Origin: FEN-1073 sp963780865
GTDB taxonomy: Bacteria; Chloroflexota; Anaerolineae; Anaerolineales; RBG-16-64-43
DNA: 64,000 bases
Assembly: GCA_963780865.1 (NCBI GenBank)
Contig: CAWADT010000001.1
Span: forward strand, 116,880 to 180,879
Direction of reading: 5' to 3'
Positions 26,869 through 35,906 of this stretch are shown here, piece after piece. Made by a program: the position numbers and the translations under genes. Numbering within the stretch: the stretch's first letter is position 1; every line of letters begins with the position of its first letter. A model generated the notes under the pieces. The model saw only the letters and a program-made list of their open reading frames with translations. It was not told the DNA's origin and did not search any database.

Positions 26869-28782
26869 ATGCGCATGAAAAACACAAATCCCATCCTGGG
26901 ATGGGTCGATCGGAACGGAATTCTATCGGCGCTTGCCGCGGGTGTGATCGCGGCAGGAATAGTCGCCGCGATTGTCCTTTCCCAGCCCGCGCAGTATCGG
27001 GCCGAAATCCAAATTTTAAGCGCGGGGGATCTATCGGCGGACGAGGCCCAGGCGCTGGCAACCACGCCGCCGGTCGCCGCCCGCGCCGTCACGCTTCCGG
27101 CGCTGTCCGGGTACAATTTAACCGCGGCGGTTTTTTTCCGCGGCGCAACGGTCGAACAATTGCTGGAGAACGGTTTGCTCCGGCTCGGCGTGCGGGACAC
27201 GGACCCGGGACGCGCGGCCGGCCGGGCGCTGGCCTGGGCCCAAGCTCTCTGCGAGGCGGCATCCGGGTCATCTGCGGCGAGCGGACAAGCCTGCTATGAT
27301 CCAAACCCGGCGGTTCCCGGGAAGTTGGATAATTTTCTCTGGTGGAAATTGTTGACGGCTTTTTTACTGGGTGCGGTCCTCGGATGTGGAGGTGCCTGGG
27401 GAAAGGCCCGTGGAAATAAAAAGGAGAACGCAAGCATGGCAAAAAAGAATCCCGTGAAATCCAATAGCGGGGAAACGGCGCGGGCGCTGATCCGGAAATT
27501 AAAAGCCGGCAAAGCGCGCGTCGGCGTGGTCGGCCTGGGGTATGTCGGCTTGCCGCTGGTGGATGTATTCGGACGGGCCGGATTTTCCGTCGTCGGGATC
27601 GATGTGGATGCAAAGAAAATCGAGATGCTGCGCAAAGGAAAATCCTATATCGAGGATGTTCCCTCCGCGCACATCGCCGCGCTGGCCCGCAAGGGTGCGT
27701 TGCATGCCACGACGGATTTTTCCATCGTCGAGACCCTCGACGCGCTGTCGATCTGCGTGCCCACGCCGCTCCGCAAGACCGGCGATCCGGATCTTTCTTT
27801 TATCGTCAACGTCACCGAGGAGATCGCCAAATACCTTCATCCCGGCATGGTCATCGTGCTCGAATCCACCTCCTACCCCGGGACCACGCGGGAGATCATG
27901 CTGCCGAAGTGTGAGGCGCACGGGCTAAAGGTCGGGGAAGATCTCTTCCTGGCATTCTCCCCGGAACGCGTCGATCCCGGGCGGACGGATTGGACCACGA
28001 AAAACACGCCCAAGGTGATCGGCGGGATTACGCCGGCCTGCCTGGAAGTGGCCCTGGCGTATTACGGCCGCGCGATCGACGACATGGTCCCGGTCTCTTC
28101 GGCCGAAGCGGCGGAAATGTCCAAGCTCCTGGAAAACACATTCCGCGCAGTCAACATCGGACTGGTCAACGAAGTGGCCATCATTTGCGACCGGTTGGGG
28201 TTGGACGTATGGGAAGTGATCGAAGCCGCCGCCACCAAGCCGTTCGGTTACATGAAATTCACTCCGGGCCCCGGCCTGGGCGGACATTGCATCCCGATCG
28301 ATCCGCTCTATCTCTCCTGGAAGCTCAAGGCGGTGAATTACAACGCCCGCTTCATCGAACTGGCCAGCGAGATCAACACCGGCATGCCGCGCTACGTGGT
28401 CGGCAAAGTCCAGGACGCGCTCAATCAGCACCGCAAGGCGATCAACGGCAGCCGGATCCTGGTGCTGGGCGTGGCGTATAAACCCAACGTCTCCGACCTG
28501 CGCGAGTCGCCGGCGCTGGATGTGATCGGATTGCTCCGCCAGAAGGGAGCCGTGGTGGAATATCACGATCCGTACGTCGCGCAAATACGGGACGAGGCGA
28601 TCCAACTCACGAGCGTCCCGGATCTGGAAAGCGCGATCGGAAAAGCGGATTGCGTTGTGATCACCACCGATCACGATTCCTATTCCTGGAAGAAAATCCT
28701 CGCGCAATCCCGATTGATTGTGGATACCCGCAACGCGCTGGGGGACGACGGACGGGAGAGCGATAAGGTGGTGCGGTTGTAA
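26869..28782 (+). CDS. Wzz-like membrane segment fused to UDP-sugar 6-dehydrogenase (WbpA/WecC type)
   Basis: 637 residues in one frame. Residues 1-189 have a helix at about 18-38, an extracytoplasmic stretch, and a second helix at about 155-175, the layout of Wzz-type chain-length proteins. From Met190 (base 27436) the sequence is a complete UDP-N-acetyl-sugar 6-dehydrogenase: Rossmann VGVVGLGYVGLPL (218-230), catalytic Cys474 in GGHCIPIDP, and C-terminal UDP-binding domain. AAGGAG lies before Met190, so an independent dehydrogenase may also be made. The enzyme makes UDP-uronic acids for surface polymers. A frame fusion is unusual; a lost stop codon is the alternative. Confidence 0.8.
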   Translation: MRMKNTNPILGWVDRNGILSALAAGVIAAGIVAAIVLSQPAQYRAEIQILSAGDLSADEAQALATTPPVAARAVTLPALSGYNLTAAVFFRGATVEQLLENGLLRLGVRDTDPGRAAGRALAWAQALCEAASGSSAASGQACYDPNPAVPGKLDNFLWWKLLTAFLLGAVLGCGGAWGKARGNKKENASMAKKNPVKSNSGETARALIRKLKAGKARVGVVGLGYVGLPLVDVFGRAGFSVVGIDVDAKKIEMLRKGKSYIEDVPSAHIAALARKGALHATTDFSIVETLDALSICVPTPLRKTGDPDLSFIVNVTEEIAKYLHPGMVIVLESTSYPGTTREIMLPKCEAHGLKVGEDLFLAFSPERVDPGRTDWTTKNTPKVIGGITPACLEVALAYYGRAIDDMVPVSSAEAAEMSKLLENTFRAVNIGLVNEVAIICDRLGLDVWEVIEAAATKPFGYMKFTPGPGLGGHCIPIDPLYLSWKLKAVNYNARFIELASEINTGMPRYVVGKVQDALNQHRKAINGSRILVLGVAYKPNVSDLRESPALDVIGLLRQKGAVVEYHDPYVAQIRDEAIQLTSVPDLESAIGKADCVVITTDHDSYSWKKILAQSRLIVDTRNALGDDGRESDKVVRL

Positions 28783-29765
28783 TGGCGCGTTTCTTGGTCA
28801 CCGGGGCAGCCGGTTTCATCGGAGCGCGTCTGGTGGCGCTGCTGCTGGACCAGGGCCATCAGGTCGTGGGGATCGACAATCTGAACAACGCCTACGACGT
28901 GCGCCTCAAGCAGTGGCGTCTGCAGCGGTTGCAAACCCTGCCGAAGTTTTCGTTTTCCCGCGGCGATATCTCCGACCGGGTGTCGATCGAAACGCTTTGG
29001 AACAAACACGACGGTTCCGGGTTCGACGCCGTGGTGAATCTCGCGGCGCGCGCCGGCGTGCGCCAGAGCGTGGAAAACCCCTATGTGTACGTGGAAACCA
29101 ACGTCGCGGGAACCCTGAACCTTCTGGAACTATGCCGGGCGGGAGGGGTGAAGAAGTTCGTCCTGGCGTCCACCTCGAGCCTGTACGGAGCGGACACCCC
29201 GCGCCCGTTCCGCGAAGATGCGCCCACCGACCGGCCGCTCTCCCCGTACGCCGCATCCAAAAAGGGCGCCGAAGCAATGTGCTACACGTATCATTTCTTG
29301 TTTGGATTGGACGTCACGATCCTGCGCTACTTCACGGTCTACGGCCCGGCCGGGCGGCCAGATATGAGCTTGTTCAGGTTCGTACAGGGAATTAGCGAAG
29401 GGAAGCCCATTCCCCTTTATGGGGACGGTTCCCAGGAACGCGATTTCACCTACGTCGACGATATCGCCAGCGGGACGGCCGCCGCGATCAAACCGCTCGG
29501 GTATGAGATCATCAACCTGGGCAGCGATCGGCCGATGAAAATCCGCGACGTGATTGCGCTCATCGAAAAATGCACGGGCAAGACCGCCGAGATCAAAAGC
29601 CAACCCATTCACAAGGCGGACGTCCCCGCCACCTGGGCGGATATTTCCAAGGCGCGCGAGCTCCTCAGCTGGGAACCGCAGACGAAATTCGAGGACGGCG
29701 TAGCCAAGCTGGTCGAATGGTACCGGGCGGAACAATCCTGGGTCAGCCAGATTTCAACGGAGTAA
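28782..29765 (+). CDS. NAD-dependent nucleotide-sugar epimerase (GalE/UDP-glucuronate 4-epimerase-like)
   Basis: 327 residues, extended SDR family. GAAGFIG (8-14) binds NAD; Ser131-133 with Tyr156 and Lys160 (SPYAASK) form the catalytic set. FDAVVNLAARAGVRQSVENP is typical of uronate 4-epimerases. It starts within the stop codon of the dehydrogenase (TAATG), so it is cotranslated with it and may epimerise its product, giving a UDP-galacturonate-type sugar. Exact substrate is inferred from context. Confidence 0.88.
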   Translation: MARFLVTGAAGFIGARLVALLLDQGHQVVGIDNLNNAYDVRLKQWRLQRLQTLPKFSFSRGDISDRVSIETLWNKHDGSGFDAVVNLAARAGVRQSVENPYVYVETNVAGTLNLLELCRAGGVKKFVLASTSSLYGADTPRPFREDAPTDRPLSPYAASKKGAEAMCYTYHFLFGLDVTILRYFTVYGPAGRPDMSLFRFVQGISEGKPIPLYGDGSQERDFTYVDDIASGTAAAIKPLGYEIINLGSDRPMKIRDVIALIEKCTGKTAEIKSQPIHKADVPATWADISKARELLSWEPQTKFEDGVAKLVEWYRAEQSWVSQISTE

Positions 29766-29770
29766 ATCCC

Positions 29771-30706
29771 GTGAACCCAACTATTGCCATCAGCACATCA
29801 TCCTTCGGCAAAGAAAGCAGCGAACCGCTCGATCTGCTGCGCGCGGCCGGATTTACCCTGGCGCTCAACCCTAACGGCAGGAAATTGACCAAAGCCGAGA
29901 CCGTCGCATTCGCGCAGGAGGCCGACGGGCTGATCGCCGGAACCGAAACCCTCGACCGCGAAGTGCTCACCCAGCTGCCGAAGCTCAAGGTTATCTCGCG
30001 GGTGGGAACGGCCGTGGATAACGTCGACCAGGTCTGCGCGGCCGAACGCTGCATCCCGGTCTACAACACGCCCGACGGGCCGACCGACGGCGTGGCCGAA
30101 CTCACGCTGGCCGGTTTGCTTGCGCTGCTGCGGCGGGTCCCGCAGGCGGACGCGTCCATCCGCCGCGGTGAATTCGTAAAGCCGATGGGAAGGTTGCTGC
30201 GCGGCAAGACCGTCGCGATCGTGGGCATGGGCCGCATCGGGAAGGCGCTGGCCAGACTGCTGCAACCATTCGCGGTCACCATTCTGGCGGTGGATCCGGT
30301 GCGTGATGAAAAATTCGCCGAAAGCTTCGGCGTGCGCTACGTCCACCTCGAGGAAGCGCTTCTGGAAGCGGACGTCGTCTCGCTGCACCTTTCCGGCTCG
30401 CCGAAAACCCCGCTGCTGGGCGAAAAGGAGCTCGCCGTTATGAAACCCGGCGCGTTGCTTCTCAACGTGGCGCGCGGCGGATGGGTGGACGAGGCCGCGC
30501 TGCTAGCCGCGCTCGGGTCCGGCCGCCTGGGCGGCGCGTACCTGGACGTGTTCGCCGTCGAACCGTACAAAGGGCCGCTGGCCGGCGCCGAAAACGTCGT
30601 GCTCACGTCGCACATCGGCTCCTACGCGTTGGAGTGCCGGATCGGGATGGAAGTGGACGCGGCCAGGAAAGTGATCGAATTTTTTCAAAAGGAACCGGTG
30701 AAATGA
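29771..30706 (+). CDS. D-2-hydroxyacid dehydrogenase (SerA-like)
   Basis: 311 residues from GTG 29771; GGAG lies 8 nt upstream. Lactate/phosphoglycerate dehydrogenase family: NAD-binding TVAIVGMGRIGKALA, catalytic Arg in LLNVARGGWVDE, and LDVFAVEPY followed by SHIGS with the His. No ACT or regulatory domain, so it is shorter than serine-pathway SerA. Lying between two sugar epimerases, it more likely oxidises or reduces a hydroxyacid intermediate of a surface sugar than makes serine; that is inference. It overlaps the next gene by ATGA. Confidence 0.82.
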   Translation: MNPTIAISTSSFGKESSEPLDLLRAAGFTLALNPNGRKLTKAETVAFAQEADGLIAGTETLDREVLTQLPKLKVISRVGTAVDNVDQVCAAERCIPVYNTPDGPTDGVAELTLAGLLALLRRVPQADASIRRGEFVKPMGRLLRGKTVAIVGMGRIGKALARLLQPFAVTILAVDPVRDEKFAESFGVRYVHLEEALLEADVVSLHLSGSPKTPLLGEKELAVMKPGALLLNVARGGWVDEAALLAALGSGRLGGAYLDVFAVEPYKGPLAGAENVVLTSHIGSYALECRIGMEVDAARKVIEFFQKEPVK

Positions 30707-31584
30707 CCGTCTCGGTCGTCACCGGCGGATCGGGTTTTTTGGGCAGCCACCTGGCCGACGAATTGGCCTGCCGCGGCCATGAAGTGATTGTGTATGACCG
30801 GCAGCCGTCCGCCACGCTGCCGCCGGATCAAAAACAAGTGACCGGTGCGCTGAACGATTTTGACCTGCTCTGCCGCACGATCGAAGGCGCGGATTACGTC
30901 TATCACTACGCGGCGCTCTCGGATTTGAACAAAGCCCGCGACCTTCCCCGCGAGACGGTGACGGCCAACGTGGAAGGCACGGTAAACGTGCTCGAAGCCG
31001 CCCGCCGGGCCAAGGTCAAGCGCTTCGTTTTTTCCAGCACCATTTATGTTTACAGCAGCGAGGGATCCTTCTACCGCGCCAGCAAACAAGCCTGCGAGGC
31101 GTACATCGAGGAGTACCAACGGCGCTACGGCCTGGAATACACCGTCCTGCGTTTCGGAAGCCTATACGGGCCGCGGGCCGACGAAAGCAACGGGCTCTAC
31201 CGGCTGCTGCGCGAGGCGGCGCGCACAGGCAAGCTCCGCTACTACGGCGAGCCCGACGACTCGCGCGAATACATCCACGTTTCCGACGCGGCCCGGCTGA
31301 GCGTGGATATCCTCGCGCCGGAATACGTCAACCAGCACTTGATCATCACCGGCCATTACCCCATGCGCGCGCGCGACCTGTTCACGATGTTCTCGGAAAT
31401 TCTCGGCCGCGAGGTGCAGGTGGAATACGCCAAACCGGAAATCCCCGACGGGCATTACCGGATCACTCCCTACCAGTTCCATCCGCGCGCCGGGAAAAAG
31501 CTGACCTCCAATCTCTATGTGGATTTCGGCCAGGGAATTCTGCAGGTCCTTGAGCAGATTTCGCAGGAAGACCAGAAGCCGTAA
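30703..31584 (+). CDS. NAD-dependent epimerase/dehydratase
   Basis: 293 residues from ATG 30703 (ATGA overlap with the previous stop). Extended SDR: GGSGFLG (8-14), Ser111/112-Thr113 with Tyr124 and Lys128 (FYRASKQ). It is shorter than the GalE-like neighbour and lacks some of its inserts. LRFGSLYGPRADESNG is typical for nucleotide-sugar epimerases/dehydratases. The precise reaction is not deducible; it belongs to the same sugar pathway by position. Confidence 0.82.
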   Translation: MTVSVVTGGSGFLGSHLADELACRGHEVIVYDRQPSATLPPDQKQVTGALNDFDLLCRTIEGADYVYHYAALSDLNKARDLPRETVTANVEGTVNVLEAARRAKVKRFVFSSTIYVYSSEGSFYRASKQACEAYIEEYQRRYGLEYTVLRFGSLYGPRADESNGLYRLLREAARTGKLRYYGEPDDSREYIHVSDAARLSVDILAPEYVNQHLIITGHYPMRARDLFTMFSEILGREVQVEYAKPEIPDGHYRITPYQFHPRAGKKLTSNLYVDFGQGILQVLEQISQEDQKP

Positions 31585-31620
31585 GCGAGCCATTCCGTTC
31601 CTTCCCCCAAAGGAGAGCCC

Positions 31621-32340
31621 GTGAACGTCGCCATCATCACCGCCCGCGGCGGAAGCAAATCCATCCGCAACAAAAACGTGATGCTGCTGGCCGGGAAACC
31701 GCTGGTGTACTACCCCATCCGCGCCGCCCGCGAAGCATCGCGGATTGCCAAAACCTACATCTCCACCGATTCGCCCGAGGTGATGGAGGTGGGGCGCGAG
31801 AACGGCTGCGAGATCATCGTGCGGCCGGAGGAATTGTGCGGCGACCACGTCAACCACGGCGAGGTGATCAAGCATGCCGTGGAATACGCCGACGCGCGCG
31901 AGAAGGATCTGCGCAACGTGGTGCTGCTCCTGGGCAACACCGTGATGATCGACGGACCGCTGCTGGACTCGGCGCTCGGGATGCTGGACGACCGGCCCGA
32001 GCTGGATTCGGTGATGAGCGTTTGGGAGGCGGCCGACGATCACCCGCTGCGGTCCCTCGAGATCGAGGGCGGGCTGCTGCGGCCGTACGGCGATCCGGAC
32101 CGGCAGGCGTCCACCGAGCGGCAGTCGTATCCGAAGGCCTACTATTATGACCAGGGCGTCTGGGCTTTCCGCAAGGAATGCGTCCAGCGCCGCGAAGGTC
32201 CCAGCCCGTGGTGGTGGATGGGCAAACGGTCGGCTCCGATCGTCCGCAACTGGGTGACCGGGCGCGACATTCACACGCGGCTCGACGCCGGCTTTTCCGA
32301 ATGGTGGCTGGCGAACTATCCGGATGTGAAAGCCTTGTAG
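31621..32340 (+). CDS. CMP-sugar cytidylyltransferase (NeuA-like)
   Basis: 239 residues from GTG 31621 with AAGGAGAG upstream. Cytidylyltransferases activate ketosugars such as sialic acids by transfer of CMP. Motif IITARGGSKSIRNKN is the CTP-binding loop, and ISTDSPEVMEVGRENG, RPEEL follow. No NeuB (condensing synthase) or NeuC gene is found in the window, so the acid that is activated is unknown. The downstream HAD phosphatase is the usual partner in such pathways. Confidence 0.85.
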   Translation: MNVAIITARGGSKSIRNKNVMLLAGKPLVYYPIRAAREASRIAKTYISTDSPEVMEVGRENGCEIIVRPEELCGDHVNHGEVIKHAVEYADAREKDLRNVVLLLGNTVMIDGPLLDSALGMLDDRPELDSVMSVWEAADDHPLRSLEIEGGLLRPYGDPDRQASTERQSYPKAYYYDQGVWAFRKECVQRREGPSPWWWMGKRSAPIVRNWVTGRDIHTRLDAGFSEWWLANYPDVKAL

Positions 32341-32388
32341 ACATTCCCGCATTCGCGAATCAAAAAACCATCCTTCGGCGAGGGACCG

Positions 32389-33051
32389 TTGACAAAACGC
32401 ATTGACACACTCCGCGCGATCGCCTTCGATTTCGACGGCGTGATTCTGGAATCGGCCGACATCAAAACCGCGGCGTTCATGGCTTTGTACGCGGCCTTTC
32501 CGGCCTGCCTGCCGGCGATCCGCGAGTACCATGTGAGCAACGCGGGCATTTCGCGCTACGTGAAGTTCGAATATATCCAAACGAAGATCCTCGGCCTGCC
32601 CTATACGGACCGGGATCGCGCCCAGCAAAGCGCGGAGTTTGAGCGGCTGACCCACGAGCAGATCCTCCGCTGCCCGGAAGTGAAGGGCGCGGCGGCATTG
32701 CTGCGGGGTTTGAAAAACCGGGTGATGCGGATTGTCGCTTCCGGTACGCCTCAGGCCGAGCTGCGGATCATCGTCGCCGACCGCGGCATGGGGGACTGGT
32801 TCGAGGAAGTTTGGGGCACGCCGCTCACCAAACCGGAAATTCTGCGCGACGTGCTGGCGCGCCACCAGCTCTCCGCCGGAAGCGTGCTGATGGTCGGGGA
32901 TGCGATGAACGATTTCCAGTCCGCGCAGGAAACCGGCGTGCGCTTCCTGGCCCGCGAGACGGGATCCACCTTTGCGGGAATGACGGTTGACAAAGTGCGG
33001 GACCTCGAGGAAACGGGGGATTGGCTGGAAGAAACAGACGATGGACCATAG
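32389..33051 (+). CDS. HAD-family phosphatase
   Basis: 220 residues from TTG 32389; GGCGAGGG upstream serves as ribosome site. Motif I is DFDGV (Asp14 nucleophile, Asp16), with motif III Lys in TKPEIL and motif IV VGDAMNDFQSA. In the sialic-acid-like context it could dephosphorylate the 9-phosphate (or equivalent) before CMP activation, but substrates of this family are hard to predict. The C-terminal few codons run into a GACCAT-type repeat that also provides the stop. Confidence 0.82.
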   Translation: MTKRIDTLRAIAFDFDGVILESADIKTAAFMALYAAFPACLPAIREYHVSNAGISRYVKFEYIQTKILGLPYTDRDRAQQSAEFERLTHEQILRCPEVKGAAALLRGLKNRVMRIVASGTPQAELRIIVADRGMGDWFEEVWGTPLTKPEILRDVLARHQLSAGSVLMVGDAMNDFQSAQETGVRFLARETGSTFAGMTVDKVRDLEETGDWLEETDDGP

Positions 33052-33616
33052 ACCGCCGACCATCGACCGTGGACGATCGACCATGGACGAATACCTGTCG
33101 CCGGTGGTTAATCCCTAAAAGACGGAAACACTATAATGGAGAGTGGTATCATCCGGTCATACTTGTGAAATCGGAAGAAAAAAGGGGGATTTATGACTTT
33201 CAAGTTTGAGGAACTTGAGGTTTGGAAATTGTCGCTCGAATATCTGGATGACATATATCGATTTGCCGACCGTCTGCCGAAGGAGGAAGTCTTCAATCTT
33301 CGCAGTCAGTGGATCCGGGCGGCAACTTCGATTTCGCTCAATATCGCCGAAGGCTCCACGGGACAATCGGACGGTGAACAGAGTCGATTCCTTGGATATG
33401 CTGTCCGATCAACAATAGAATCTGCGGCGTGTTTCCGATTGTCTCAGCGCCGAGGATTCATACCGGATAACGACGCATCGGAAAAACTCGAGGAGCAGAC
33501 AGATAAGCTGGTCCGGAAATTACAATCCTTTCGAAATGCGCTTCACGGGAAGCCGAAAACCAAAGGAGCGCGGATTGGTTAGGGGTTGTTGTCGATGGTC
33601 CATGGTCGATGGTCTG
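33043..33616. repeat. Inverted GACCAT-rich repeats flanking the four-helix-bundle gene
   Basis: The left arm (33043-33089) is built from GACCATNGACC-like units; the right arm (about 33592-33616) is TCGATGGTCCATGGTCGATG, the inverse form. Between them lies only the gene at 33193-33582. A related segment sits at 14818-14836. The arms look like ends of a small movable cassette. Confidence 0.5.
33193..33582 (+). CDS. Four-helix bundle protein (S23/IVP family)
   Basis: 129 residues. FEELEVWKLSLEYLDDIYRF opens the typical pattern, then RSQWIRAATSISLNIAEGS, followed by QSRFLGYAVRSTIESAACF. The TIGR02436/PF05635 family is found in 23S rRNA intervening sequences, in diversity-generating retroelements (as Avd) and as orphan genes. 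No reverse transcriptase or repeat pair is nearby, so this is an orphan copy. Function is unknown. It interrupts the polysaccharide operon and is bracketed by inverted repeats. Confidence 0.85.
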   Translation: MTFKFEELEVWKLSLEYLDDIYRFADRLPKEEVFNLRSQWIRAATSISLNIAEGSTGQSDGEQSRFLGYAVRSTIESAACFRLSQRRGFIPDNDASEKLEEQTDKLVRKLQSFRNALHGKPKTKGARIG

Positions 33617-33645
33617 AATCTTTGATTCCAAGATCGGATGAACTG

Positions 33646-34497
33646 ATGGAAACTTCGCAAAGCGACTTCATCAGCCCGCCCACCGACATCGCCCCTTCGA
33701 AGGGATGGGTCAGCCTGCGGCTGCGCGAGCTGTGGGAATTCCGCGAGCTGCTGTATTTCCTCACGTGGCGGGATATTAAGGTGCGCTATAAGCAGACGAT
33801 CCTCGGCGCGGCCTGGGCGATTTTGCAGCCCTTTCTTACGATGGTCGTCTTCAGCCTGTTTTTCGGCCAATTGGCGAAGATTTCGCCCGGCAGCAATATT
33901 CCCTATCCGATATTCAGCTTCACCGGCCTGGTGCCGTGGACTTTCTTTGCCTACGGGCTGACGCAATCCTCGAACAGCCTGGTGGGCAACGCCCAATTGA
34001 TCAATAAGGTTTTTTTCCCGCGGCTGGTAGTGCCGATCGCCAGCGTGCTCTCGGGGTTCGTGGATTTTGCGCTCGCGTTCGTTATGCTGATCGGCATGAT
34101 GCTGGTTTTTCGGATTTCACCGACGGTGAATGTTTTGTACCTTCCGCTCTTCCTGCTGCTCGCGTTCGTCACCGCGCTGGGGGTTGGGCTCTGGCTGTCG
34201 GCGCTGAATGTGGAATATCGGGATATCCGCTATATGGTGCCGTTCCTGATTCAGATCTGGATGTTCGTCAGTCCGGTGGCCTACCCGACCAGCCTGATTA
34301 AGAACAGTCTCCTGCGATTGGTGTATGGGTTGAATCCGATGGTGGGCGTCCTCGAGGGTTTTCGATGGGCGCTCTTGGGAAACGCCTACGCTCCGGGGCC
34401 GATGCTTGGTGTGTCGGCCGCGGTCGCGGTGGTGCTTTTGGTAACCGGCGCTTTTTATTTTCGGCGCATGGAACGCAATTTTGCGGACGTGGTGTAA
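33646..34497 (+). CDS. Polysaccharide ABC exporter permease (Wzm/TagG type)
   Basis: 283 residues from ATG 33646; upstream in-frame sequence is repeat DNA. Six membrane segments (about 50-260). The ABC2-type signature WRDIKVRYKQTILGAAWAILQP and NPMVGVLEGFRWA are typical. With the adjacent ATPase it should move lipid-linked O-antigen or similar polymers across the membrane. It ends 2 nt before the ATPase start. Confidence 0.92.
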   Translation: METSQSDFISPPTDIAPSKGWVSLRLRELWEFRELLYFLTWRDIKVRYKQTILGAAWAILQPFLTMVVFSLFFGQLAKISPGSNIPYPIFSFTGLVPWTFFAYGLTQSSNSLVGNAQLINKVFFPRLVVPIASVLSGFVDFALAFVMLIGMMLVFRISPTVNVLYLPLFLLLAFVTALGVGLWLSALNVEYRDIRYMVPFLIQIWMFVSPVAYPTSLIKNSLLRLVYGLNPMVGVLEGFRWALLGNAYAPGPMLGVSAAVAVVLLVTGAFYFRRMERNFADVV

Positions 34498-34499
34498 CG

Positions 34500-35906
34500 A
34501 TGGGCGATCTGGTCATTCGTTCGGAGGGGCTCGGCAAACGGTATCGGATCGGCGCGCTGCAGGAGGGGTATCGCACCCTGCGGGAGACGCTGGTGGACGC
34601 GGCCAAGGCGCCCTATCGCCTGGCGCGCCGAGCCATCCGGCGCGAAACGATGCCCGAGGCGCAGATGATCTGGGCGTTGTGGGATATCAACTTCGAGGTG
34701 CGCCAAGGCGAGGTTCTGGGAATCATCGGCCGCAACGGCGCGGGGAAAAGCACCCTGCTCAAGGTGCTTTCGCGGATCACCGAGCCAACCACCGGCCGGG
34801 TGCGGGTGGCGGGCCGGGTCGGATCGCTGCTCGAGGTGGGCACCGGTTTCCATCCGGAGTTGACCGGGCGGGAGAATATCTACCTTAACGGTGCGATCCT
34901 GGGCATGCGCAACGCCGAGATCGACCGGCGGTTCGACGAGATCGTCGCCTTCTCGGAGATCGAAAAATTCATCGACACGCCGGTCAAACATTACTCGAGC
35001 GGGATGTTCCTGCGGCTGGCCTTCGCCGTGGCGGCCCACCTCACCCCGGAGATTCTGATGGTGGACGAGGTTCTGGCGGTGGGGGACGAACGCTTCCAGA
35101 GAAAATGCATGGGCAAGATGGAAAGCGTGGGCAAGGAGGGGCGAACGGTGTTGTTCGTCTCGCATAATATGAACGCCATTCAGCGCCTTTGCCAGCGTGT
35201 GATCCTGCTCGAAGACGGCAAAATCCGCGCGGACGGAGAGACGTCGGAGGTCATTTCCGAATATCTGAATGCCGACCGATCCGAAGCCGAATGCAAAGAA
35301 TGGAGCGATTCTTCCCTCGCCCCCGGCGACGATACGGCCCGGCTGAAACGGGTGCGTTTGCTGGACAAAAACAACGTCCTTCGCTCGTCCTTTGAAATCC
35401 GGGAGCCGGTCCAGATCGAAGTGGAGTTTTGGGCGTTTCATACGGAACAACCGTTCATGCCCATCATCCTGATCCACAATGAGAACAGCGTATGCGTGCT
35501 GGAATTGGCCGCCAACCACGATCCGGCTTATCATGGCAAATCCCGCCAGCGGGGAATTTACCGGAGCGTATGCAAAATTCCGGGGAACTTCCTCAACGAG
35601 GGGATGTACACTGTGGATGTGCTTGTGCGGGTGCTCGTCCCGCGCCGCTATTTCGTCCGTGAATCGAATCTGCTCTCCTTCCGGGTCCAGGATAGCGGCT
35701 CGGGCCTTTCGGTAAAGGGCGATTTCCCCAAGGCGTGGTCCGGCGTCGTCGCGCCGATGCTGCCATGGGAGACCGAAATCCGGCCGCTGGGTTCCGCCGC
35801 GGGCGCTTCGGTTGCCCCGCGCCGGACGGCTGTCCCGCCATCGGATTCCACGGCGGGAAAACTTCCGGTCAAGAAAAAGAATAGCGGGAAGGCGCGCCAG
35901 GGATGA
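34500..35906 (+). CDS. Polysaccharide ABC exporter ATPase with Wzt-type C-terminal domain
   Basis: 468 residues from ATG 34500, directly after the permease stop. ATPase domain: Walker A GRNGAGKST (77-85), signature HYSSGMFLRLAFAVA, Walker B ILMVDEVLAVGD and switch His in VSHNM. Residues beyond about 260 form a Wzt-like C-terminal beta-sandwich that binds the export polymer's end modification (established for E. coli O9a Wzt). Here the methyltransferase right after it could provide such a cap (inference). The last 35 residues are a Pro/Lys/Ala-rich tail. Confidence 0.93.
   Translation: MGDLVIRSEGLGKRYRIGALQEGYRTLRETLVDAAKAPYRLARRAIRRETMPEAQMIWALWDINFEVRQGEVLGIIGRNGAGKSTLLKVLSRITEPTTGRVRVAGRVGSLLEVGTGFHPELTGRENIYLNGAILGMRNAEIDRRFDEIVAFSEIEKFIDTPVKHYSSGMFLRLAFAVAAHLTPEILMVDEVLAVGDERFQRKCMGKMESVGKEGRTVLFVSHNMNAIQRLCQRVILLEDGKIRADGETSEVISEYLNADRSEAECKEWSDSSLAPGDDTARLKRVRLLDKNNVLRSSFEIREPVQIEVEFWAFHTEQPFMPIILIHNENSVCVLELAANHDPAYHGKSRQRGIYRSVCKIPGNFLNEGMYTVDVLVRVLVPRRYFVRESNLLSFRVQDSGSGLSVKGDFPKAWSGVVAPMLPWETEIRPLGSAAGASVAPRRTAVPPSDSTAGKLPVKKKNSGKARQG

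Noticed and set aside
33193..33582. Diversity-generating retroelement, because the four-helix-bundle protein resembles Avd
   Set aside because: No reverse transcriptase, template repeat or variable repeat is nearby.
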